In this document: piece after piece, positions 50,301 to 59,662 of the stretch
How the letters are laid out: every line of letters begins with the position of its first letter
Position numbering within the stretch: position 1 is the stretch's first letter
Source: Patagioenas fasciata
Lineage: Eukaryota; Chordata; Aves; Columbiformes; Columbidae
Direction: 5' to 3'
Length of the DNA: 64,000 nucleotides
NCBI RefSeq assembly: GCF_037038585.1
Contig: NC_092520.1
Coordinates: 2,199,001-2,263,000 of the forward strand
Notes under the pieces: generated by a model
Told to the model about the DNA's origin: nothing
Seen by the model: only the letters and a program-made list of their open reading frames with translations
Database searches by the model: none
Made by a program: the position numbers and the translations under genes

Positions 50301-53300
50301 GTTTGAATGTCTGCAGAGAAGGAGACTCCACAACCTCCCTGGGCAGCCTGGGCCAGGCTCTGACACCCTCACCAGGAAGAGGTTTCTTCTCAAATTTAAG
50401 TGGAACCTCCTGTGTTCCAGTTTGTACCCATTACCCCTTGTCCTATCACTGGTTGTCACCGAGAAGAGCCTGGCTCCATCCTCCTGACACTCACCCTTTC
50501 CATATTGATCCCCATGAATGAGTCACCCCTCAGTCTCCTCTTCTCCAGCTCCAGAGCCCCGGCTCCCTCAGCCTTTCCTCACACGGGAGATGCTCCACTC
50601 CCTTCAGCATCTTGGTGGCTGCGCTGGACTCTCTCCAGCAGTTCCCTGTCCTTCTGGAACTGAGGGGCCACAACTGGACACAATATTCCAGGGGTGGTCT
50701 CCCCAGGGCAGAGCAGAGGGGCAGGAGAACCTCTCTGACCTACTGACCACCCCCTTCTAACCCACCCCAGGTACCATTGGCCTTCCTGGCCACAAGGGCC
50801 CAGTGCTGGCTCATGCTCACCCTGCTGGCCCCAGGACCCCCAGCTCCCTTTCCCCTACACTGCTCTCCAACAGCTCCTTCCCCAACTTACACTGGCACCT
50901 GGGGTTAAAATAAGAAAGATTAATTGCTTGATCTGTGTTTAGGAGGAGCACACAGCGATGAATTCCATGGCTCGTTTGGTCTCGTGTTTTTCCTGCTATC
51001 CCCCAACAGCTGTTGCACCAAAAATTTAGCAAAATCATGAAAAACAGGATTTTATTGTCATTTCCGCTTTATGTTTCTGCAAACAAATTTTCCATGGCCG
51101 TCGTGAGGGGAGTTGCTGTTTTCCCCGCGGCGTCCAGGCATCGATTGACGCTCTTGTGCGACAGCAAAGGTTTAATAATTGTTGTTTCGTTATAATTTAA
51201 TTTCTCAAGCTCACGAGGCATCGGCCAAACATCCTCTTTGGAATTAGAACAGCGCGAGAGGTGGTTAAATGAACAATTTCTCTGCCCAATTTCTACTTTG
51301 AATTATTAATACAACTTCTTAGTTTCCTTGACTTTTCTTGCACATATTTTGTGATGATGGGAATCCTGACTATCTATACCTCATATAAAGAAAAGAGTAT
51401 TTTCCTCGTAGCTCACAGAAAAGACCCAGCGGGGATGGACCCCGATGACGTTTGGCAACTTTCCTCCAGTCTCAAACGGTATCGATTCACAAAAAAACCC
51501 CTGATTTTTAGGCTAATTCCTAAAGAAAAGAGGGGAAAATATCGATGTTTCTGCAATTTTTGTGGCTTCTTGGGCAACTCGTGATTAATACTCACCACAG
51601 GATATTATTGCTTATCATTAACGGCGATCTGCGAACGTTCACGTTTCACTTATCTTTAAATGGTGTGGGGGTGGAAATTAAGTGCAAAGAGTATAAAAAT
51701 GCTTAATTAAATTATAATTAACGCCTGCACGTTGCAGCTGCTGGTGTCTATGTGGGGACCTCCACTCTCAGGGGCTTTCCCCTTAATTTGATGATTCCTC
51801 ACCAGCTTTACGTTAAGCCAGGCTTAAATTTTGCCCTGAAATCTCTCTACCATTCCTCACCAGCTTTACAGTAAGCCAGGCTTTCTCTCTGCCATTCCTC
51901 ACCACCTTTACATTAAGCCAGGCTTAAATCCTGCTCTGAAATCTCTCTGCCATTTCTCACCAGCTTTACATTACAGAATCATAGAAAGTTAGGGATTGGA
52001 AGGGACCTGGAAAGATAAGACAGGCTTAAATCCTGCTCTGAAATCTCTCTGCCGTTCCTCACCAGCTTTACGTTAAGCCAGGCTTAAATTTTGCTCTGAA
52101 ATGTCTGCCGTTCCTCACCAACTTTACAGTAAGCCAGGCTTTCTCTCTGCCATTCCTCACCAGCTTTACATTAAGCTAGACTAAAATCCTGCTCTGAAAT
52201 GTCACTACTATTCCTTACCAGCTTTACATTAAGCCAGGCTTGAATCCTGCTCTGAAATCTCTCTGCCATTCCTCACCGACCTTACATTACAGAATCACAG
52301 AAAGTTAGGGATTGGAAGGGACCTGGAAAGATAAGCCAGGCTTAAATCCTGCTCTGAAAAGTCTCTACTATTCTTTACCAGCTTTACATTAAGCCAGGCT
52401 TAAATCCTGCTCTAAAATCTCTCTGCTGTTCCTCACCAGCTTTATATTACAGAATCACAGAAAGTTAGGGATTGGAAGGAACCTGGAAAGATAAGCCAGG
52501 CTTAAATCCTGCTCTGAAATGTCTCTACTATTCTTTACCAGCTTTACATTAAGCCAGGCTTAAATCCTGCTCTGAAAAGTCTCTACTGTTCTTTACCAGC
52601 TTTACATTAAGCCAGGCTTAAATCCTGCTCTGAAATCTCTCTGCTGTTCCTCACCAGCTTTATATTACAGAATCACAGAAAGTTAGGGATTGGAAGGGAC
52701 CTGGAAAGATAAGCCAGGCTTAAATCCTGCTCTGAAATGTCTCTACTATTCTTTACCAGCTTTACATTAAGCCAGGCTTAAATCCTGCTCTGAAATCTCT
52801 TAGCCATTCCTCACCAGCTTTATATTACAGAATCACAGAAAGTTAGGGATTGGAAGGGACCTGGAAAGATAAGCCAGGCTTAAATCCAGCTCTGAAAAGT
52901 CTCTACTGTTCTTTACCAGCTTTACATTAAGCCAGGCTTAAATCCTGCTCTGAAATCTCTTTGCCATTCCTCACCAGCTTTATATTACAGAATCACAGAA
53001 AGTTAGGGATTGGAAGGGACCTGGAAAGATAAGCCAGGCTTAAATGCTGCTCTGAAATCTCTCTGCCATTCCTCACTGGCTTTATGTTAAGACAGGCTTA
53101 AATTTTGCTCTGAAATCTCTGCCGTTCCTCACCGGCTTTACATTAATCCAGGCTTAAACCCTGCTCTGAAATCTCACTGCCGTTCCTCACCAGCTTTGCA
53201 TTACAGAACCACAAAATGTTAGGGATCGGAAGGGACCTGGAAAGATAAGCCAGGCTTAAACCCCGCTCTGAAATCTCTCTGCCCTTCGCAGGTTCGACGA

Positions 53301-53478
53301 CAAGTACACCCTGAAGTTGACGTTCATCAGCGGGAAAACCAAACAGCAGAGGGAAGCCGAGTTCACCAAATCCATCGCCAAATTCTTCGACGCCAACGGC
53401 ACGCTGGTGATGGAGGCGTACGAACCCGAGGTGTCCAAGCTCCACGACACGCTGGCCCTGGAGAAGAAAATCAAATGA
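41290..53478 (+). CDS. SPCS2: SPCS2, signal peptidase complex subunit 2 (SPC25)
   Basis: Non-catalytic subunit of the ER signal peptidase complex, known to aid contact with the translocon. Five exons (41290-41328, 48920-49003, 49378-49538, 51344-51478, 53292-53478) give 606 nt and 201 residues, nearly identical to human from GRSGLLDK onward. Two membrane segments lie at residues about 60-76 ([17 protein letters not shown]) and 87-106 ([20 protein letters not shown]), joined by a short [10 protein letters not shown] loop, with both tails cytosolic in the known topology. The start ATG (aagATGg) gives a short [10 protein letters not shown]-terminus lacking the Gly/Ser-rich stretch of the 226-residue human protein. 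The intron after exon 3 has AT-AC ends with U12-type signals; the others are GT-AG. Confidence 0.97.
41500..42580 (+). mobile_element. CR1 LINE interrupted by a second CR1
   Basis: Outer CR1 in two parts: 41500-41662 (ends ...gggcagtggtggagcc) and 42470-42580 (resumes cctttaaaaggtgtttagat, ends aaatgattctga-like). Confidence 0.8.
41663..42469 (+). mobile_element. CR1 LINE nested in another CR1
   Basis: About 800 nt, closely related to the copies at 2732 and 6055, ending cacattctgggattctgtga inside the outer element. Confidence 0.85.
45243..45745 (-). mobile_element. CR1 LINE in SPCS2 intron 1
   Basis: Starts tcattgaatcatgtaatggt; about 500 nt. Confidence 0.9.
46240..46470 (+). mobile_element. 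CR1 LINE 3' fragment in SPCS2 intron 1
   Basis: Starts tcaagttgcgccaggggagg and ends ccaaccagcatgattctgtg. Confidence 0.9.
48920..49003 (+). CDS. SPCS2: SPCS2 coding exon 2
   Basis: 28 codons between ccgttgcag and gtacgt. It encodes [20 protein letters not shown] and then SLDDSAKK, identical in pattern to human. Confidence 0.98.
49115..49165 (+). mobile_element. CR1 LINE tail fragment in SPCS2 intron 2
   Basis: About 50 nt ending ttttccaaccaaaatgattt. Confidence 0.7.
49378..49538 (+). CDS. SPCS2: SPCS2 coding exon 3
   Basis: 161 nt from tctcccacag to an ATATCCTTT (U12-type) donor. It encodes [19 protein letters not shown], the first membrane segment and the start of the second, ending in two bases of a Ser codon. 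Confidence 0.97.
49539..51343 (+). other. U12-type AT-AC intron of SPCS2
   Basis: The donor reads ATATCCTTTCC (49539 on), the U12 AT-AC consensus. A TTCCTTGAC branch-site match is at 51324-51332, with the likely branch A at 51331, 12 nt before the AC end at 51342-51343. No AG fits the reading frame, whereas AT-AC joining restores [11 protein letters not shown] exactly. A minus-strand CR1 lies inside (50185-50905). Confidence 0.95.
50185..50905 (-). mobile_element. CR1 LINE inside the SPCS2 U12 intron
   Basis: Reversed copy of the same subfamily as those at 2732, 6055 and 41663; about 720 nt. Confidence 0.92.
51344..51478 (+). CDS. SPCS2: SPCS2 coding exon 4
   Basis: 135 nt starting after a TTGCAC acceptor (AC, not AG). 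It encodes [20 protein letters not shown], then [18 protein letters not shown], ending in a split Arg codon before gtatcg. Confidence 0.96.
51797..53291. repeat. Composite minisatellite in SPCS2 intron 4
   Basis: About 19 units of about 55-60 nt (agccaggcttaaatcctgct, ctgaaatctctctgcc, attcctcaccagctttac). At least seven are interrupted by a CR1-tail-like insert (cagaatcacagaaagttagg, then gattggaagggacc). The final unit carries the real exon 5 acceptor. Confidence 0.95.
53292..53478 (+). CDS. SPCS2: SPCS2 coding exon 5 (last)
   Basis: The G completing Arg, then 61 codons and TGA, from [20 protein letters not shown] to [12 protein letters not shown]. The acceptor cccttcgcag lies in the last unit of the upstream minisatellite. 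Confidence 0.98.
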
Positions 53479-53512
53479 TTCCCGACCCCGCAAACCCGCT
53501 AAATCCCCCCCC

Positions 53513-53518
53513 AATAAA
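53513..53518 (+). terminator. SPCS2 poly(A) signal
   Basis: AATAAA 35 nt after the SPCS2 stop codon. Confidence 0.75.
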
Positions 53519-54119
53519 GTCAAAACGGCTAAAAAAGCGAACGATCGCCTCTATTTTTGTCCTGAAATCCTAGCGCCTTGTGGATAAAGCGGGATTTTTA
53601 AGCTTAGATCGTGGATTTTCAGCAGCTTTTCTGCTTCTGCCGCCCCTTGGGTGGAGCGTGGAGGATTTGGGGACATGGGAGGGGACACTTGTCACCTCCT
53701 TTTTTACTTCTCTGGGTGGGGTGTTGCTAATGTGCATTTCACCCTCGCTTTTCCCCTTTCCGTTAGGAATTCAGGACAAAATCCTTCTGTAAAACAACCG
53801 TCCGCTCGCAAACACGGTTTTTCTTTATTTTTGTATTTATCTAATTATGGTTAAGGGATTGTTTTATATAAAAAAATCCTTTGGGGAGGGGGGGGGGAGA
53901 TATATAGGCTACTTCTGTACGTCCGGCTTATGTATACGGTGAAAAACAATGCAAGCGAAGGGCTTTTTCCCCGCTGCGAAAATGGCGTTTTCTAATCAAA
54001 TCTGATAAAATATCGATGGTTTTTTTTCAATAAAAGGGAAGAACAGACGCTGAACGTCTCCTGCGGTTTCTCTGGGGTGTTTGCGGGCTCAGAGCGGGGG
54101 GGCGGATCCTCGTTAAACC
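53519..54119. other. SPCS2-NEU3 intergenic spacer
   Basis: About 600 nt with homopolymer G and C runs (near 53885 and 54125) and a T run near 54017. No gene is visible. Confidence 0.5.
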
Positions 54120-54192
54120 GCCTCCCCCCCCCCCCCGCAGGAAGGGGCGGGATGGGGCGGACCTGGAGCGGCGGAGGCGGCTGGAGCGGCGG
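54120..54192 (+). other. NEU3: Probable NEU3 promoter end / non-coding first exon
   Basis: A GC-rich segment after a poly-C run, ending in a consensus donor (cgg/gtgagc at 54193). It would splice to 57917. This is an inference from position and splice signals; it would place the 57-bp minisatellite in NEU3 intron 1. Confidence 0.4.
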
Positions 54193-54349
54193 GTGAGCGG
54201 GGAAACGGGGGGAGATTGGGGTACGGGGTGGGGTGGGAAGGGATAGGAATGTGGGGGGGTCAGGGGAAGCGGGTACGGGGCGTCTGGGCATGGCGGGGGG
54301 GTCGGTGCGTGCGGGGAGTCGGGTTGTGGGGTGCAAGAGGTTTTGGGGC

Positions 54350-56700
54350 GCAGGGGGGTCGGTGAGTACTTGGGGTATGGGGGTGCAGATTTCGCGACAC
54401 GGGGGGTCGGTGAGTACTTGGAGTTGGGGTATGGGGGTGCAGGAGGTTTTGGGGCGCAGGGGGTCGGTGAGTACTTGGAGTTGGGGTATGGGGGTGCAGG
54501 AGGTTTTGGGGCATGGGAGGGTCGGTGAGTACTTGGAGTTGGGGTATGGGGTGCAGGAGGTTTTGGGGCGGGGGGGGTCGGTGAGTACTTGGAGTTGGGG
54601 TATGGGGTGCAGGAGGTTTTGGGGTGCGGGGGGTCAGTGAGTACTTGGAGTTGGGGTATGGGGGTGCAGGAGGTTTTGGGGCGCGGGGGGGTCGGTGAGT
54701 ACTTGGAGTTGGGGTATGGGGTGCAGGAAGTTTTGGGGCACGGGGGGGTCGGTGAGTACTTGGAGTTGGGGTATGGGGTGCAGGAAGTTTTGGGGCACGG
54801 GGGGGTCGGTGAGTACTTGGAGTTGGGGTATGGGGTGCAGGAGGTTTTGGGGCGCAGGGGGTCGGTGAGTACTTGGAGTTGGGGTATGGGGGTGCAGGAG
54901 GTTTTGGGGCATGGGAGGGTCGGTGAGTACTTGGAGTTGGGGTATGGGGTGCAGGAGGTTTTGGGGCGGGGGGGGTCGGTGAGTACTTGGAGTTGGGGTA
55001 TGGGGTGCAGGAGGTTTTGGGGTGCGGGGGGTCAGTGAGTACTTGGAGTTGGGGTATGGGGGTGCAGGAGGTTTTGGGGCGCGGGGGGGTCGGTGAGTAC
55101 TTGGAGTTGGGGTATGGGGTGCAGGAAGTTTTGGGGCACGGGGGGGTCGGTGAGTACTTGGAGTTGGGGTATGGGGTGCAGGAAGTTTTGGGGCACGGGG
55201 GGGTCGGTGAGTACTTGGAGTTGGGGTATGGGGTGCAGGAGGTTTTGGGGCATGGGAGGTTCGGTGAGTACTTGGAGTTGGGGTATGGGGGTGCAGGAGG
55301 TTTTGGGGCATGGGAGGGTCGGTGAGTACTTGGAGTTGGGGTATGGGGTGCAGGAGGTTTTGGGGCGGGGGGGGTCGGTGAGTACTTGGAGTTGGGGTAT
55401 GGGGTGCAGGAGGTTTTGGGGTGCGGGGGGTCAGTGAGTACTTGGAGTTGGGGTATGGGGGTGCAGGAGGTTTTGGGGCGCGGGGGGGTCGGTGAGTACT
55501 TGGAGTTGGGGTATGGGGTGCAGGAAGTTTTGGGGCACGGGGGGGTCGGTGAGTACTTGGAGTTGGGGTATGGGGTGCAGGAAGTTTTGGGGCACGGGGG
55601 GGTCGGTGAGTACTTGGAGTTGGGGTATGGGGTGCAGGAGGTTTTGGGGCATGGGAGGTTCGGTGAGTACTTGGAGTTGGGGTATGGGGGTGCAGGAGGT
55701 TTTGGGGCGGGGGGGGTCGGTGAGTACTTGGAGTTGGGGTATGGGGTGCAGGAGGTTTTGGGGCACGGGGGGGTCGGTGAGTACTTGGAGTTGGGGTATG
55801 GGGTGCAGGAGGTTTTGGGGCATGGGGGGTCGGTGAGTACTTGGAGTTGGGGTATGGGGGTGCAGGAGGTTTTGGGGCGCAGGGGGGTCGGTGAGTACTT
55901 GGAGTTGGGGTATGGGGGTGCAGGAGGTTTTGGGGCATGGGGGGTCGGTGAGTACTTGGAGTTGGGGTATGGGGGTGCAGGAGGTTTTGGGGCGCAGGGG
56001 GGTCGGTGAGTACTTGGAGTTGGGGTATGGGGGTGCAGGAGGTTTTGGGGCGCAGGGGGGTCGGTGAGTACTTGGAGTTGGGGTATGGGGTGCAGGAGGT
56101 TTTGGGGTGCGGGGGGTCAGTGAGTACTTGGAGTTGGGGTATGGGGGTGCAGGAGGTTTTGGGGCGCAGGGGGGTCGGTGAGTACTTGGAGTTGGGGTAT
56201 GGGGGTGCAGGAGGTTTTGGGGCGCAGGGGGGTCGGTGAGTACTTGGAGTTGGGGTATGGGGTGCAGGAAGTTTTGGGGCACGGGGGGGTCGGTGAGTAC
56301 TTGGAGTTGGGGTATGGGGGTGCAGGAAGTTTTGGGGCACGGGGGGGTCGGTGAGTACTTGGAGTTGGGGTATGGGGTGCAGAGGTTTTGGGGCGCAGGG
56401 GGGTCGGTGAGTACTTGGAGTTGGGGTATGGGGTGCAGGAGGTTTTGGGGCGCGGGGGGGTCGGTGAGTACTTGGAGTTGGGGTATGGGGTGCAGGAGGT
56501 TTTGGGGCACGGGGGGGTCGGTGAGTACTTGGAGTTGGGGTATGGGGTGCAGGAGGTTTTGGGGCACGGGGGGGTCGGTGAGTACTTGGAGTTGGGGTAT
56601 GGGGTGCAGGAGGTTTTGGGGCGCGGGGGGGTCGGTGAGTACTTGGAGTTGGGGTATGGGGTGCAGGAGGTTTTGGGGCGCGGGGGGGTCGGTGCGTGCA
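54350..56700. repeat. 57-bp G-rich minisatellite upstream of NEU3 coding exons
   Basis: About 40 units of about 57 nt; each has ggtcggtgagtacttggagt, then tggggtatggggtgcaggag and gttttgggg. A higher-order period near 399 nt (seven units) is visible from 54589 to about 55780. Long open frames occur on both strands because the unit is 19 codons. Confidence 0.97.
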
Positions 56701-57780
56701 CGGAGTTGCGCTGTGGGGATGCAGCGGGGGGGTGCAAGGAGGGATTGGAGTATGGGGGGGATCGGTGGGTGTAGAGGAGTTGGGTTGTGGGGGTGCAAGA
56801 GGTTTTGAGGCACGGGGGGGGTCGGTGAGTGCACGGAGTCGGGTTCTGGGGGTACAGGAGGTTTTTGGGCATGGGGGGGGTCGGTGTGTGCAGGGAGTTG
56901 GGTTTTGGGGTGCAGGAGGGTTAAGGCATGGGGGGCATTGGTGAGTGCATGGAGTCGGGTTTTGGGGGTGCAGGAGGGTTAGGGCATGGGGGGATATGTG
57001 GGGGTCGGTGTATGCAGAGAGTCAGGTTTTTGGGGTGCAGGAGGTTTTGGGGCATGGGGAGGTATGGGGGAGTCAGTGCATGCCGGGAACTGGGCTATGG
57101 GGGTGCATGGGGGTCTGGGTTTTTGGGGTGGCGGGGTGGGTCGATGTATGCAGGGAGTTGGGGTATGGGGGTGCAGGAGGTTTTTGGGCACGGGGGGGTT
57201 GGTGTGTGCGAGGAGTTGGGATTTGGGGGTGCAGGGGGGGTTCAAGCATGGTGGGGTATGGGGGCGTTAGTGCGTGCAGGGAATTGGGTTGTGGGGGTGT
57301 AGGAGGTTTTGGGGCACAGGGGGGTCGGTGTGTGCAGGGAGTGGGGCTGTGGGGGTGCAGGGGTGGGGGACGGGATTTTGGGCATGGGGGCGTCACAGGG
57401 GAGGTTGGTGCATGCAGGAGTGTAGGGGAATCAGAGTGTGGGCTTGCAGGGGGGGTCGTAGGGGAGTCAGACTATGGGGGTGCAGGGGGAGGTACAAGGG
57501 GGTCTGGGCATAATGGGGGGTTCAGTGCTTGCAGGGTGTAGGGGGGCCAGAGGTCATGGGGACTGCAGGGGGGGAATGGGGGTGCATGGGGGGAATTTGG
57601 GCATTGGGGGTGCATGGGGAATGGGGCGGTGCATGGGGAGGATCAGGGCCTGGGGGGTGCATGGGGAGGGGTGTAGGAGGGGATTTGGGCACTGGGGGTG
57701 TATGGGGGGGATGTAGGGGGACATAGGGGGTGCGTGGGGAAGGGGGGTGCATGGCCAAGGGGACTCTGGGCTGGAAACAC
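56701..57780. repeat. Degenerate continuation of the G-rich array
   Basis: Diverged units (ggtcggtgtgtgcagggagt type), then irregular gggtgcatgggg motifs, ending about 140 nt before the NEU3 start exon. Confidence 0.85.
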
Positions 57781-57933
57781 TGGGGGTGTTAAAACTGGGG
57801 GGAGATGGGGGTCCTGGGCAGTGCAGAGCCCTTGGGAACAACCTGGGGGGGATGTGGGGTGACCCCTGTGAGGGGCTCCGCTCTCACCCCCCACCCCCCC
57901 ATTCCGCTTCGCTCAGGCCCCAGCGAGGCCACC

Positions 57934-57960
57934 ATGTCCCAGTCTGTCACCTCCCTGAAG
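57934..57960 (+). CDS. NEU3: NEU3 first coding exon
   Basis: 27 nt, nine codons, phase 0 out. The exon probably starts at 57917 after ttcgctcag and has a gtgagt donor. Strong Kozak context. Confidence 0.75.
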
Positions 57961-59662
57961 GTGAGTCCCCATCCCTACCCGCACCCTGGGGGACATGGGG
58001 CCACCCCACTTTTGCCAGAATTTAACCCTCTACCATCTGCCCGTGCCACCCTTCCAGCAGTGGGGGGGTGACGGAGAGACCCCCCCATCCCCATCACCAC
58101 CGGGATCTCCGCTCGGCTTCCCCGGCGAGACGCTGTTCCGGCAGGGGAGCGGGGTCACCTACCGCATCCCGGCTCTGCTCTACGTGCCCCCCACCGCCAC
58201 CTTCCTGGCCTTTGCTGAGAAACGCTCCTCGGCCAGGGACGAGGACGCCAAGTTCCTGGTGCTGCGCCGGGGCTGCCAGGACGGCTCCTCGGTCAAGGTA
58301 AAAATACAACTGGGCTGGAGGAGCAAGCTGCAACCTCCATCCCCGGGAGCGATGCTGGGGGTTCTGGGGTTCGGTGACACACACAGACTTTGGGGACGGG
58401 CTTTATAGCAGGGCCTGTTGTCATAGGACAAGGGGTGATGGTTTGAAACTAAAGAAGGGAGATTCAGGCTGGACATGAGGAAGAAATTGTTGCCCTGAGG
58501 GTGGTGAGAGCCTGGCCCAGGTTGGCCAGAGAGGTGGTGGCTGAACCATCCCTGGAGACATCCCAGGCCAGGCTGGACGGGGCTCTGAGCAACCTGAGCT
58601 GGTGAAGATGTCCCTGCTCATGGCAGGGGTGCCACTGGGGGAGCTGGGAAGGTCCCTTCACCCCAAACCATTCTATGATTCCGTGACACTGGTTGCTGAG
58701 CCCGTTTTCCTCCTCGCCACCAGTGGGGTCCGCTGGAGGAGCTGTCGGCACTGGTGCTGCCCGGCCGCCGCACCATGAACCCCTGTCCCCTTTACGACGC
58801 GACGAGCGGCGTCATCTTCCTCTTCTGCATCTGTGTCGAGCGGGACAAGACGGAGCGGCGCCAAATCTGGCGGGGCTGCAGCGCCGCCCGCCTCTGCTAT
58901 TCGACCAGCGCCGACGGCGGCCGCGCCTGGACCGCGCTGCGGGACGTGACAGACCAAGCCATCGGCAGCGATCTGTCCCGCTGGGCCACCTTCGCCGTGG
59001 GGCCGGGCCACGGCGTCCAGCTGGGCTCGGGACGCCTGGTGGTGCCGGCGTACGCCTACTATGTGCACCGGCGTTTGTGCGGGGCCGTGCCGCTGCCGTG
59101 CTGCACCCGCCAGCACGCCCTGGTCTTCTACAGCGACGACGGCGGGCGCAGCTGGCACAAGGGCAACCTGGTCGCCGGCGGCGAAACGGGCGAGTGCCAA
59201 GTGGCTGAGATAATCCGGGACGATGCCCAGCGACCCGTGCTCTACTGCAACGCCCGGGCGGCGCGGGGCTGCCGGGCCGTGGCGTTCAGCACCGACCGCG
59301 GGATGCGCTTCGGGCGCTCGGCGCGGTGCAAAGAGCTGGGGGAGCCGCCGCGGGGGTGCCAGGGCAGCGTGGTGAGCTTCCCCGCGCCCACCGGGGACAC
59401 CCCCACTTGGTTACTGTACTCCCATCCCACCGACCGGCACCGCCGGAGCGATTTGGGCGTCTATCTCAACCCCTCGCCGCTGGACGGGGCGGGATGGAGG
59501 CGCCCGTGGGTGCTGCGCCCGGGGCCGGCGGGTTATTCCGACCTGGCCGTCTGTCCCGGCGGCGGTTTCGGGTGCTTGTTCGAGTGCGGCGAGAGCAGCG
59601 CCTGTGAGGAAATCGCCTTCTGCCTCTTCGCCCTGGGCGAGGAGAACCTCAAAGCATTTTAA
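57934..59662 (+). CDS. NEU3: NEU3 sialidase (plasma-membrane ganglioside sialidase family)
   Basis: Exo-alpha-sialidase (GH33 family) removing sialic acid, chiefly from gangliosides, at the plasma membrane. Exons 57934-57960 (MSQSVTSLK; Kozak gccaccATG), 58061-58297 and 58724-59662 give 400 residues. The six-blade propeller motifs are present: YRIP (Arg44), Arg64, Asp69, nucleophile-side Glu245 (GECQVAE), Arg266 (CNAR), Arg329 (RSDLG) and catalytic Tyr359 (YSDL), with spacing as in human NEU2. Asp boxes are at TSADGGRAW and YSDDGGRSW, with a weak third at FSTDRGMRF. The protein lacks the long insertion before WLLYSHP that human NEU3 carries, so NEU2 was considered. Position next to SPCS2 and the FICVxxxxTERxQI-like region favour NEU3. 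The first coding exon rests on splice signals and frame only. Confidence 0.92.
58061..58297 (+). CDS. NEU3: NEU3 second coding exon
   Basis: 79 codons, phase 0 at both ends, with a gtaaaa donor. The proline-rich start (ETPPSPSPPGSP) is followed by FPGETLFRQGSGVTYRIPAL. The acceptor is a tandem CAGCAG (58055-58060), so use of 58058 would add one Gln. Confidence 0.9.
58405..58682 (+). mobile_element. CR1 LINE fragment filling most of NEU3 intron 2
   Basis: Starts agcagggcctgttgtcatag and ends ccattctatgattccgtgac, about 40 nt before the last NEU3 exon. Confidence 0.9.
58724..59662 (+). CDS. NEU3: NEU3 last coding exon
   Basis: 312 codons plus TAA after cgccaccag. It starts WGPLEELSALVLPGRRTMNP and contains most of the propeller, both clear Asp boxes and the catalytic Glu, Arg and Tyr. 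Very GC-rich. Confidence 0.96.
   Translation, partial: WGPLEELSALVLPGRRTMNPCPLYDATSGVIFLFCICVERDKTERRQIWRGCSAARLCYSTSADGGRAWTALRDVTDQAIGSDLSRWATFAVGPGHGVQLGSGRLVVPAYAYYVHRRLCGAVPLPCCTRQHALVFYSDDGGRSWHKGNLVAGGETGECQVAEIIRDDAQRPVLYCNARAARGCRAVAFSTDRGMRFGRSARCKELGEPPRGCQGSVVSFPAPTGDTPTWLLYSHPTDRHRRSDLGVYLNPSPLDGAGWRRPWVLRPGPAGYSDLAVCPGGGFGCLFECGESSACEEIAFCLFALGEENLKAF

Noticed and set aside
54634-56834. Open frames up to 568 residues on the minus strand (repeats of PQNLLHPHTPTPSTHRPP) and Gly-rich frames on the plus strand
   Set aside because: They exist only because the 57-bp repeat unit is a multiple of three. They have no start context, splice structure or family resemblance.
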